From positions 67,736,639 to 67,800,638 of the forward strand of contig CM018680.1 in NCBI GenBank assembly GCA_009363875.1: DNA of 64,000 nucleotides, in the 5' to 3' direction. The translations under genes and the position numbers were made by a program. Of the stretch, positions 23,034 through 34,302 are shown piece after piece (positions within the stretch are counted from its first letter, which is position 1; each line of letters starts with the position of its first letter). This DNA comes from Mikania micrantha. Taxonomy: Eukaryota; Streptophyta; Magnoliopsida; Asterales; Asteraceae. The notes beneath the pieces are model-generated. The model saw only the letters and a list, made by a program, of their open reading frames with translations. It was not told the DNA's origin and did no database searches.

Positions 23034-23125
23034 TTTGGCTCTTAACTTAAGCAACTAACCATTCTTAAGTTACCGTTTGTGTATCTTCTACTACTCTTTG
23101 TTTTTCAAGCTACTTCAAAATCACA

Positions 23126-24940
23126 ATGACCACTATCAGCAAGCATGGCACTGAGAATGGTACTCTCAATAAGCCTCCCATGTTTACTCCTGAAGATTAT
23201 GACACATGGAAGGTCAGGATGGAGGGTTTTATCAGAACCAAGACTTCAAACTTTGGAAGTTAGTTCTTGAAGGACCTTTCATCCCAACTATTGCTGTTGC
23301 AGGCACCGGTGGAGCAGCTATGCCAAAAGACCTAGCTCTATACTCTGATGAAGATTACAAGAGGATGGAGGTAGATTCGAAAGCATTATGGCTGATCCAG
23401 ATGGTGATTCCCAACTCAATCCTACATGCATTTAAGAAATGCAAATCTGCACAGGAGCTGTGGAACTCTCTGTAGCGGATGTATGAGGGATCTGAAGATG
23501 TCAAGGAAAACAAGATGTCAAGAAAACAATGAAAAGATGCCTTCTCAATATCTAAGGTATGTCCAGTTAGTTTACGAGTTGGTGGCTGCAGGTGTAAAGT
23601 TGGAGAACCAAGATGTGATAAGGAAGTTCCTTAGATCACTTCCACAGGCGTGGAACATCTACTCTGTTGCCATTCGGAGAACAGAGAATCTGAGAACTTT
23701 AAAGCTTGGGGAACTATTTGGTATACTTAGTGCATACCAAATAGAAATTGATGCTTAGGAACCTAGACCTTCCTCTATACCTTCTGGTTCAGCAGCCCTA
23801 TATGCACCCATCCATAATTTACCTTACCAAAATTACCAACCCATCTACCACTCAACTTCCACACCTATTGTCACTTTTTCTAAAACCCCTACTCCATCAA
23901 CCTCACACTCAAACCCATTCTCCAACTCAACTCCACTGCTGACTTCAGGCCAAGGAGCTTTTATGGCTGAAGAAACCAACTATTTTCATATGTGCCAGGA
24001 AGATTTAGATGGTATTACTGCTGATTATCTTGAGGAGATGGACATAAATTACCAGATGACCATGATTTCCTATAGGACAAAGAAGTTCTATCAAAGAACT
24101 GGTAGACAGTTTAAGAAGCACAACAGGAAGACCGGGTTTGGCCTAGACAAGTCCAAACTAAAATGCTTTAATTGTCAACAACTGGGTCACTTTGTCAGAG
24201 AGTGTAAATCTCCAAACTCTCAGCCATCCACATCTGGACAGCCACATAAAAGACCAACAAGCTCCACCAATAGTGCCAATGTTGCAGAACAACATGATTT
24301 TTCAGATTGGAGCTTCCAAGCTGAGGATGCATCTGTCTCCAACAGTGCCATGATGGCCAACGATTCAACCTCTACATTCAAGGTAACAGAAGATATGTGC
24401 ACACCTGAATGTTTAGAAAAGTTAAATGCTTATAAAAGGATTAATGTTCAAGTATGTAATGAGCTCGAGTCATTACAAGTTTTCAAGGCTAATTTCTTTG
24501 AATCAGAAAGAAATTATAAAGAAAAGATTGAGGAACTGGAAAAGACCATTTCCAGTTTAAAGCATGAAGACACTAACAAACAGTGTCAAATTAACAATCT
24601 TTTGGAAAGGTTAACAACTGCCAAGATAGAACTTGTATTGGCTGAGTCTTACAGAGACAAATTTTTGAGTCAGGGTGAAAAGTATGAAAAACTTTTTAAA
24701 ATGAGTGATACAGCTGAGTTAGTAAAGAAAAAAGGGGCTGGTTTGGGTTATAACAAAATGGAACCCCCATCTGCTTACACCCCGATGGTGGAGGTTCGAT
24801 GTAGACCAGAAGTGAATCTTGTGTATGATGAAATTTTGGATATACGCAAGATTCAACAAGAAAATGATTCTCCTGAATCTAGCCCAACTCCATCATCTCA
24901 TACATCTGTAATGACATTTCTAAAAGTTTTGAAAAGTTAA
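23126..24940 (+). pseudogene. Sirevirus 1 gag, 5' part, frameshifted
   Basis: It starts at an ATG giving a TENGTLNKPPMFTPEDYDTW opening almost identical to Sirevirus 2. The frame breaks near 23225 (about one base short against Sirevirus 2), near 23480-23520 (deletion) and near 23757 (stop). The longest piece (23963-24940) carries the zinc knuckle CFNCQQLGHFVREC (near 24163) and a coiled-coil stretch (about 24400-24680). Gag is the capsid/nucleocapsid precursor that packages element RNA in cytoplasmic particles. The remaining gag resumes at 36450, beyond the nested Tekay element. Confidence 0.85.
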
Positions 24941-25054
24941 AGAACGTTTCTAAACAAAAGAAAACCAAGAAAAACAAATCATCTTTTGTGAAGGCTAAAT
25001 ATGTTCAAACCGGAACTACATCTTCATATGATTATATCACTTGTCCATCTGACA

Positions 25055-27196
25055 TGTGACAATTGCAGGTAAAGATTACGTCATCAATGACGTTCACACG
25101 TTTGGTTGTTCTAGAAATCCGCGCGAAATTGATGATTGTAATTATTGCAGGTTTAAAGTATGCGAGAAATCGAGAACATAGGAGAAAACGGATCGCGAAA
25201 CGGAGTTACGGATTTTCCGGAATCGCGAAACGAAGAAAATTTCAAAATATTACAAAAATGAGCTCGCCGCGGTACGCGACACTTATGTGGCTGTCTGTCG
25301 CGATACGCGATGAATTAAATATCTGATTTTTGTTCCGAGATCCGTCGCGGTACGCGACGGCCCTGTTGATTCTCGTCGCGGTACGCGACGAGTATGGCGG
25401 TGTAAATGGATCAGATAGATAATCAGATTGCATGTGAAGAAACTATTTCTCTTCTTCTTCACTTCTGTTCGAACCAAACGACCTGTACCTTCATTTTTTC
25501 AACTTTTGTCCATCAAAACCCAAATCTAAACCCACCACAACTACTAGAACGAACCGGTCATCGTAGATACACGTTCTGATCGTATTTCTGTCCGTTAAAC
25601 CGCTCGTTTCAGGTAACTATCCGTTTAACCTTCTGGTTTAGTTTTGATTGATTAAATCTTGATTTTGAACGTAATGATCTAGTTAGGGTTGTTGATTATT
25701 GATTATATGATAGCTAGGAATGATTTTTAACGGATAACTTGACAGGTTAACGGGTAATTACCTGTTTTGATCCGTTATAATGCCCGGTTTCCACCAAATC
25801 ATAACAATGATTATAATGGTTTAAACCATTTAATTATGACAATGTAGGTGATTATTTTGGTTAATCTTTGAAATGCAAGGTTAATCCCAGGCATTTCAAA
25901 CTAATCACAATCATTAACCTACCCATTGGAATAACTGTCTGGTGTTTATGATAACAGTCAGATTAGTATTTTAAACATGATTGTTTAACATATTCCAATG
26001 TCACATTGTTATGTTTTGTGATATCTGGATAACCAGTAACCAGAATTAATCATTCCTAAGCTGTGATTTCATCTGAAAACTGTTTCAGGAGCATAATCAA
26101 CAACATTACCTAACTGGTTAATCAGAGATTATTTTGATTAATCAAGCATGTCATCAACTTCATATTAGGTATCTAAATCAGTCTAGGTACCTACATTATC
26201 ATACATTGTATGATATTAGATTCAATAACTAATTAAACACCGAATATCGGTTTGATGACTTTTCATTACAATGTCTATGACATTGAACGTTCAAACAGAT
26301 TTAATCAGCAGGTTAGAACATAAATCATTAATCAAATATAACCTAATGCAGATTTACATTATTAGCACCAGTTACGCGAGGTCTTAGCACTCATCTGAAC
26401 TCAGGTGAGTTTCGTACCACCCCTGTTCTTTTAATGTTGTATAAACATCGGGGTATAACTGCTAAACTTTTCTTGATCATATGATATGTGTCACTGTTAT
26501 CTGCGTGATTTCATGTGATTAACTGAATTTGTGGATTTCATGGGATTGTTGCCGTTAGTATCTCTATCATGATATCAAAGTCCTCATTCTTGAACTGTAT
26601 CTAGTGAACCCATGTGTGGCCAAGCAGAAAACATTGATAGTACTATCGGTTGACACCACATTCACTGGGAGGATTGCATCTCCCCTGGTGTGAATGTTTG
26701 TTATCTGTTTCCTGAACTTCTTAATGGTGTGATAGACATTAAGATAATGAGGCAATAAGATATGTACCGACGGGTAATATCGAGAACTGAACATATCGTC
26801 CGAAAGGAACTAGATACGGGTCCCATGGTTATCCGGAACTGTGAACATGTATTTGAACTTAACTGTCATATCATATGATTTAACTAAACTATATGAACTC
26901 ACCAGCTTTGTGCTGATGTTTTCGAAACTAAAACTTTTGCAGGCAATCAAGGACAACGGTGAGGATGCACTCACAGCACTAGCAACAACTGTAATTAAAT
27001 AAATTGTAATATGTATAAACTGTAATAATATTTGTAACCACGAACCTTGTAATGTAAGTTTTACTTTTCGTAATCTGTGTGCTATGATGATACCGGATCA
27101 AGTAAGTCACCCCTCATGCTCTGAGACATCACCACTATGCTTCCGCTACCCTTTTGATGACATCATTCTCAGGTGAAGAGAGGTGGGGGTGTGACA
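25055..27196 (+). repeat. Tekay left LTR, 2142 bp
   Basis: It runs from TGTGACAATTGC to GGGGGTGTGACA. Four GC-rich palindromes of the form CGTCGCGGTACGCGACG lie at 25265-25392. An ORF-like stretch at 25063-25326 is present in both LTR copies and is not counted as a gene. Confidence 0.95.
25265..25392. promoter_or_regulatory. Cluster of four GC-rich palindromes in the Tekay LTR
   Basis: Units at 25265-25280, 25297-25311, 25342-25360 and 25372-25392. The last two are perfect: 8 and 9 bp stems around GTA. They are CpG-dense in an AT-rich LTR and recur in the right LTR at 34513-34640. Likely U3 regulatory sites; the binding factor is unknown. Confidence 0.55.
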
Positions 27197-27199
27197 GGG

Positions 27200-27210
27200 T
27201 GGTATCAGAG
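27200..27210 (+). promoter_or_regulatory. Primer binding site, Tekay element
   Basis: TGGTATCAGAG three bases after the left LTR, matching the initiator tRNA-Met 3' end. Confidence 0.85.
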
Positions 27211-27548
27211 ACACAGGTTATAGAGAATTAGGTTGACTTAGAAACCTAGACTATAACCATAGGTTCGTATAGTAACACAGAGAGCACCGAACATTAATAT
27301 TGAACAAAACTTGTTTTGAATTAAACCAGGATAATCAGGTGGTACAAATTCCAGTTATGAGTGGCCAGCATAACTGAAATTTGCAACACGTGTGCATTCT
27401 AGTTTGATTTAATTCAAGCAAAACACTAACAATTCTAAAGACTAATAGTTGCTTTGAGATAGGAAGAGATATCATATCATGTTTGTATTGAATATTATTA
27501 TTCAATGTTTATTTCATGATACTGATCTAGAACTTTGTTTATTCAGCA

Positions 27549-28367
27549 ATGGCGAACCCGGGAGAAAACTATATTTACCAGAGATTCCCTTACATCATCA
27601 TTGACGACACACCCAGTGACAGCTCGGGATCGAGCTCGGGTGCAGTACCATCTCATGCGTCTTCTGTATCATCTCAGGTGGGACCACAGCTACCAGCTAC
27701 ACCACCCGGATCTCCTTTTGTACCACCACTACCGCCCGGATCTCCGTTTATACCACCACCACCGGGATCCCCACCGGTGCACAGTCCACCCCACTCACCG
27801 CTGGCCGACGCTTCGGCCATGAGGAGGCAGAGCTCCTCACCACACAGAGCCCCGGCATGGGACGGGCTCAGGCGTATGCGGGGCCAGGCCCGCAAGACCA
27901 CGGGGCTACCTCCACGACGCCCTATGGCTCCACGGGACGAGCCAGCACCAGTATACGAGGTGGGAGAATCCTCCCACCAGGCTGAGCTTCGGGCTCAGGT
28001 ACAGCAGGTCTCTCAGGACCTGCTGGGCCTCCGACAGGATCTGCAGCAGCAACATGTCACGATGGAGGACACCCGTAACACGGTGTTGGAGATTCTCACG
28101 TCTCACCTGGCTCTTATGGAGCAGGTGACTACTCAGGGTGCGGACACCCTAGCCTGGAGGGCGACCATTGAGGATCGCCTTCGGAGGACCTGGTGGAGGG
28201 AGATGATTGCTGCATGTAAGCAGCGGGTGGCAGCCTTTGGGGAAAGGCTGCAGGGACTGATCTGGATGCTCGGTACGCTGAGCACCGAGGCTAGACTTAT
28301 CTGGTTAGCTATAGTACTTGCTACTATAGCTATAGTGCTAGCCTGTTTACCGTATTTCTTACGGTAA
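27549..28367 (+). CDS. Extra ORF upstream of gag in the Tekay element (unknown)
   Basis: An intact ORF of 272 codons. The ATG has a purine at -3 and G at +4. I do not recognise a family. Visible parts: an acidic Ser-rich start (about 18-45), a proline-rich segment with three PPGSPF/PPGSPP-type repeats (about 50-85), a basic Arg-rich segment (about 90-130), a heptad-like region rich in Leu and Gln (LRAQVQQVSQDLLGLRQDLQ, about 145-215), a Trp/Arg segment, and a hydrophobic C terminus (LIWLAIVLATIAIVLACLPY) followed by two residues and the stop. This predicts a tail-anchored membrane protein able to self-associate. It uses more GC-rich codons than gag-pol. It sits between the LTR leader and a 1.2 kb spacer before gag. 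It has no gag or zinc-knuckle motif. A membrane-targeting accessory protein is possible, but function is unknown. Confidence 0.8.
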   Translation: MANPGENYIYQRFPYIIIDDTPSDSSGSSSGAVPSHASSVSSQVGPQLPATPPGSPFVPPLPPGSPFIPPPPGSPPVHSPPHSPLADASAMRRQSSSPHRAPAWDGLRRMRGQARKTTGLPPRRPMAPRDEPAPVYEVGESSHQAELRAQVQQVSQDLLGLRQDLQQQHVTMEDTRNTVLEILTSHLALMEQVTTQGADTLAWRATIEDRLRRTWWREMIAACKQRVAAFGERLQGLIWMLGTLSTEARLIWLAIVLATIAIVLACLPYFLR

Positions 28368-28655
28368 GTCAGATCAGTTGACCCACATTTTTGGGATTTT
28401 CATTGTACATCTCATAGACGGATAGGTTGTTTGTATGGATGTATTATGAGGGCACTCTTTGTATCATAAACTTTATGGTTCTATAATAACAGTGTTGTTT
28501 TAATCAAACGTTTGTTTCTGTATATCTGTTGTATGTTATGTGAACACTATATCTATATCAGTATGAGAACGTATCTATGAACATATCAGTATGAGAACGT
28601 ATCTATGAACATATCAGTATGAGAACGTATCTAACTGAAAACATATTGCGCTGAT

Positions 28656-29195
28656 ATACAGTACGAGAGCCATACTGTATGCGAATATGTCGAACTAAAA
28701 ATATATATATTGTGCGAAAATACAGTACGAGAGCAATACTGTATGCAAATATATCTAACTGAAAATATATTGCGCTGATATACAGTACGAGAGCCATACT
28801 GTATGCGAATATATTTAACTAAAAACATATATTGCGCGAAAATACAGTACGAGAGCCATACTGTATGCGAATATATTAACTAAAAGTACAGTACGAGAGC
28901 CATACTGTACGAGAACATATCTAAACAAGAACGTATTTGTAATGTGAACGAGAACATATCAGTAACTAAAGTACAGTACGAGAGCCATACTGTACGAGAA
29001 CATATCTGAACGAGAACGTATCTGTAATGTGAACGAGAACATATCTAACGAGAACATATCAGTAACTAAAGTACAGTACGAGAGCCATACTGTACGAGAA
29101 CATATCTGAACGAGAACGTATCTGTAATGTGAACGAGAACATATCTAATGAGAACATATCTGTAACTAAAGTACAGTACGAGAGCCATACTGTAC
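28656..29195 (+). repeat. Tandem hairpin array in the Tekay 5' region
   Basis: Eight copies of a 25-base hairpin, a stem of 8 bp around a 9-base loop (CGAGAGCCA or one variant), at 28656, 28720, 28780, 28842, 28886, 28971, 29071 and 29171. The first four are spaced about 60 bp and have ATACAGTA/TACTGTAT stems; the last four are spaced 85-100 bp and have GTACAGTA/TACTGTAC stems. Between them GAGAACATATCT-type words repeat. It lies in the RNA leader between the extra ORF and gag. Confidence 0.88.
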
Positions 29196-29580
29196 GAGAA
29201 CACGTGAACATATCTGTTGTTGTGTGAAAACATATCTAGTACATGAACTGAGAACATATCAGAGGACTTGTGTGAGAACATATCCTAGTCCTGTATGAAC
29301 ATATCTCTAAAAACATGTATTGCGAGGCAATGAGTTGGGTTATACTCTACACATGTTTTGAAATAACAGGACTAAGTATAACTACGAATATCTGAATGAC
29401 TAGTGTGAATTGAGAACGTATCTGGATCTTTTCAATATAGTTATACTTGAATACTTGAATGATCACATTTCAACATGAAATTGTCAGCATGTCTGAACAT
29501 GGTTGAGTTATGTGATTAAAAAGGGTTATATCTTTAATATTCTTGAACTGACCTGAGTTTGTCTGCATGTGAGCAGAACT

Positions 29581-32500
29581 ATGGCTCCGAAAAGAGGTCG
29601 TCCAGCTAAGAAAGCTACCGAGAATATTACTCCCCCTGAACCGAATCCAGTTCCACCACCTGTTTCTGAAACAAATACCGTTCCTCTGGTGAACCAGGAC
29701 CCAAACCCGACACCAATAGCAGCTCCTAGTGGGTCGGTATTGAATGAAGCAGCTATAGCCCGAATCGTAAAGGAACAATTATCGGCTGCTGGCATTGTAA
29801 TACCACCACAGCCACATGTCACTTCTGGGTCTGGTCATGTGGAACATAATGCCACAGGTGGACACGTTGAAACTGTTCATACCACAGGCACAACTACTAC
29901 TGCTCCTGATCCACCACGACAGGGATGTACGTATAAATACTTTGCTTCCTGTAACCCACCTACTTTCACAGGTAGGGAAGGAGCGGCTGGACTCCTTAGG
30001 TGGATCGAGGAGATGGAAACAAAACTGAAAATCAGCCAGTGTCTGGAGGAGCATAAGGTGTCTTATGCTGCCTGTTCTTTGAAAGAATCAGCTCTTACCT
30101 GGTGGAATACCCAGGCTAAAACTTTGGGTTCTGTTACAGTTGATTCTATGGGCTGGAATGAATTCAAAACTCTGATTATGTCAGAGTACTGCCCAATCAC
30201 TGAAATCCAAAAACTTCAGGAGGAATTCTGGAGTCACTCAATGGTCGGTGCTGATTGTTTAGCCTACACCGATCGTTTTCATGAACTTACTTGTCTACTT
30301 CCCAATATGTTTCCAACTGAGGCAGCATTGATTGAGAAGTATATCAAAGGGTTGGTTCCCCAGATTCGGGGAAATGTAACTGCTGCTGAACCCACAACCC
30401 TCAAAAGAACCATTCTGTTGACCACCAAGCTTACCGATGAGGCGGTAAGAAGTGGTACATTGATCTCAAAATCTCAGACGGCCGTGGGCCGTAGTGAAGC
30501 TGGTACCTCGAACGTTTCTAAAGGTACCAAACGTAAATGGTTTGGCAAGTCCAAGACCAAAGCTCCAGCTGAAACCAGTCAGAACAAACCAACCGTGAAA
30601 AACTATGGAGCGGCGGTACCGGAGAGGAAAGTTTACACTGGGCCGGCGCCCAAATGTGATAGGTGTCCCTACCATCACACAGGACCATGTCCTGTTTGTG
30701 CAAAATGTAATCGGGTAGGACACTATGCTAAATACTGCAACTTTCCTGCTCGTCAACCAAACCAAGCTCCACGACCCACTGCTCAAACGAACCGGTCATG
30801 TTACACTTGTGGAAGCCCTGATCACCTCATGCGCAATTGTCCAACCAATAACACCAATCCAGGGAATCAAGCTAGGGGTAGAGCTTTTCAGATTGGTGCA
30901 GCCGAGGCAAGACATGATGCAAACATTGTCACTGGTACGTTCCTTCTCAATAATCTTTATGCATCAGTTTTATTTGACACAGGAGCAGATAAGAGTTTTA
31001 TTTTTCCTGAATTTGCATCATTACTTTCATTGCCTACGGTAGAACTAGAAACTCCTTATGTCATTGAACTTGCAAACGGCAAGATGATCAAAACTAGCAG
31101 TGTTATTCAAGGATGTTCCTTGAATCTGAATGATCACCTTTTCTGTATCGACTTACTTCCTATTGAGCTTGGTAGCTTTGATGTCGTAGTAGGCATGGAT
31201 TGGCTTTCTGATAACCAAGCGGAAGTTGTATGTCAAACTAAGGTGATCCGTATTCCATTACCTAACGGTAATACACTGGTAGTTCAAGGAGAACGAACCG
31301 GTAGAAAACTTGGTCTCATATCTTGTATGCGGGCTCAGAAATTTTTAAGGAAAGGCTGTTATGCTTTCCTGGCACACGTGACCGAGCACAATTCTTCACC
31401 TACACGTATCACTGATATCCCAGTAGTCAAAGATTTTCCTGAAGTTTTTCCTGAAGATATATCAGGATTACCCCCAACAAGACAGGTTGAATTTCGTATT
31501 GACTTGATTCCTGGCGCTGCACCTGTTGCTAAAGCCCCGTATCGGCTTGCGCCATCTGAAATGCAAGAACTTTCAGGTCAATTACAGGAACTTCTTGATA
31601 AAGGTTTCATTCGACCCAGTTTTTCACCCTGGGGAGCACCAATTCTTTTTGTGAAAAAGAAAGATGGATCATTCAGGATGTGTATCGACTACAGGGAACT
31701 CAATAAACTGACAATCAAGAACCGTTATCCATTACCTCGTATTGATGATCTATTTGATCAGTTGCAAGGTGCTACATATTTCTCAAAAATTGATTTGAGG
31801 TCCGGATATCATCAGTTGCGAATCCATGACAATGATGTTCCAAAAACTGCTTTCCGAACCCGGTACGGACATTACGAGTTTTTAGTAATGCCGTTTGGTT
31901 TAACCAATGCACCTGCAGGTTTTATGGATCTGATGAACCGAGTATGTAGACCTTATCTGGATAAGTTTGTGATTGTATTTATTGATGATATTCTCATTTA
32001 TTCCCGGAACCAGCAGGAACATGCCCAACATCTGAAACTCATCTTAGAACTTCTAGCACGTGAACAGCTATATGCCAAATTTTCCAAGTGTGAATTTTGG
32101 TTACGAGAAGTTCAGTTTCTGGGGCATGTTGTGAATAAGAATGGTATTCAAGTGGATCCCAGTAAGATCAAAGCGGTAGAACAATGGGAGACACCTCGAA
32201 CCCCAACTGAAATACGTCAATTCTTGGGGTTGGCAGGTTATTATCGTTGATTTATCAAGAACTTTTCAAAAATCGCTCTGCCACTTACCACTTTGACTCA
32301 GAAGAACCAACCGTTTATATGGGGTTCCCAACAGGAGGAGGCTTTCCAACTGTTGAAACATAAACTCTGCAATGCACCTATCTTAGCACTACCGGAAGGT
32401 ACAGATAACTTCACGGTTTATTGTGATGCTTCCCGTCAGGGACTTGGGTGTGTTTTAATGCAGAACGATAAGGTGATCGCTTACGCTTCTCGGCAGTTGA

Positions 32501-34239
32501 AAGTACACGAGAAGAACTATACCACTCATGATCTAGAACTTGGTGCAGTTGTGTTTGCACTCAAGATTTGGAGACATTATCTGTACGGAACCAAGTGTAT
32601 TGTGTACACGGATCACAAAAGTCTCCAACATATTCTAGATCAGAAAATGTTGAACATGCGACAAAGGCGATGGGTTGAACTCTTGAACGATTATGATTGT
32701 GAAATCCGTTATCACCCAGGCAAGGCAAATGTTGTGGCCGATGCCTTGAGTCGCAAGGAACGGGTCAAACCCCTACGTGTGAGAGCGTTAGGTTTGACTA
32801 TCCAAACTAGTCTAATTCCTCAGATTAGAAATGCTCAGCAACAAGCTTTACAAACAACGAATTATTCTGCTGAGGGACTAAGAGGATTAGATAAGAAACT
32901 CGATACTAAGGTTGATGGACTGTTGTATTTCAAAGACCGAATGTGGATTCCTTTATTCGGTAACTCTCGAACTATTATCTTGGATGAGGCGCACAAATCC
33001 AGGTATTCTATTCATCCAGGTGCCGATAAAATGTATAAAGATCTTAAAGACTTTTACTGGTGGCCTGGAATGAAGAAACAAATAGCTGAATACGTGGATC
33101 GATGTCTAACATGTCTCAAAGTTAAGGCTGAACATCAACGACCTTCTGGGTTACTCCAACAACCTGAGATTCCCATGTGGAAATGGGATCAGATCTCTAT
33201 GGATTTCATTACAAAACTACCCAGAACGTCACGTAACCATGACTCGATATGGGTTATCGTTGATCGCCTTACTAAATCTGCGCATTTCTTACCCATCCGA
33301 GAAGATTACTCTATGGATCGACTGGCTAAACTCTATGTTAATGAGATTGTATCTCGACATGGAGTACCGATCTCTACCATTTCTGACAGAGATAGTCGAT
33401 TTATGTCACGATTTTGGCAAACTCTTCAGAATGCTCTGGGCACGCAAATCAATATGGGCACATCATATCATCCACAAACGGATGGACAAACGGAGCGAAC
33501 AAATCAAACGTTAGAAGACATGCTCAGAAGCTGTGTGATTGATTTTGGAGGTAGCTGGGATATTCATCTTCCACTTGTGGAATTCTCGTACAATAACAGC
33601 TACCATACCAGCATACAATGCGCTCCATTCGAGGCACTGTATGGGCGCAAGTGCAGATCTCCTATTTGCTGGTCGGAAATAGGAGAAAATCAAATCATTG
33701 GCCCAGAATTCATCCAAGAAACCACTGACAAGATCGCACTGATTCAAGAACGAATTAAAGCTGCTCGCGATCGTCAAAAGAGTTATGCTGATAACCGTCG
33801 TAGACCACTAGAATTCCAAGTTGGTGATCGTGTAATGTTGAAAGTATCACCCTGGAAGGGCATTTTCAGATTTGGTAAACGAGGTAAACTTTCACCGAGG
33901 TTTGTAGGGCCATTTAAAATTCTTGAACGAATTGGATCTGTAGCCTACAGACTCGAATTACCTCTTGAACTCAGTAACATTCATGACGTTTTTCACGTAT
34001 CAAATCTGAAAAAGTGTTTAAACGATGAATCTTTGATCGTACCTCTCGAAGAACTTCAGATCAATGATAAACTTCAGTTTACCGAAGAACCGGTAGAAGT
34101 AATGGATCGAGAAGTTAAGGTACTCAAACGCAGTCGCATACCAATCGTTAAAGTTCGCTGGAACTCTCAACGAGGACCTGAATATACCTGGGAACGTGAA
34201 GATCAGATGAAAGCAAAATATCCTCACTTGTTCTCATAG
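29581..34239 (+). pseudogene. Tekay gag-pol polyprotein with one in-frame stop
   Basis: One frame from ATG 29581 to TAG 34239, broken only by TGA at 32248-32250 (codon 890). N to C: gag domain (YKYFASCNPPTFTGREG...LTWWN, residues about 120-270), a Cys/His-rich segment and two zinc knuckles (CAKCNRVGHYAKYC, CYTCGSPDHLMRNC, about 358-420), protease with DTGAD (about 466), RT with the FIDD catalytic motif (about 800), the stop at the RT/RNase H linker, RNase H (VYCDASRQGLG), integrase with an HHCC finger (H...H...CLTC) and a DDE core (MDF...SDRDSRF...TERTN), and a chromodomain-like end. Cytoplasmic particle assembly, reverse transcription and nuclear integration are the family roles. Apart from the stop, the catalytic motifs look intact, so the lesion is recent. 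The four codons before the ATG are open but have no earlier ATG. Confidence 0.93.
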
Positions 34240-34292
34240 ACAATTGTCGACAGATAAGTCTTCACTAAATTTCGGGACGAAATTTCTGTAAC

Positions 34293-34302
34293 AGGAGGGG
34301 AC
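34293..34302 (+). promoter_or_regulatory. Polypurine tract, Tekay element
   Basis: AGGAGGGGAC directly before the right LTR; it would prime plus-strand DNA synthesis. Confidence 0.85.

Noticed and set aside
25063..25326. ORF at the start of the Tekay LTR, repeated at 34311
   Set aside because: Conservation is only LTR duplication; the frame covers the palindromes and lacks codon-like composition.
28603..29281. Minus-strand ORFs with repeated peptides, and a CRISPR-like look
   Set aside because: They are translations of the tandem hairpin array; spacers are not unique and the setting is a retrotransposon.
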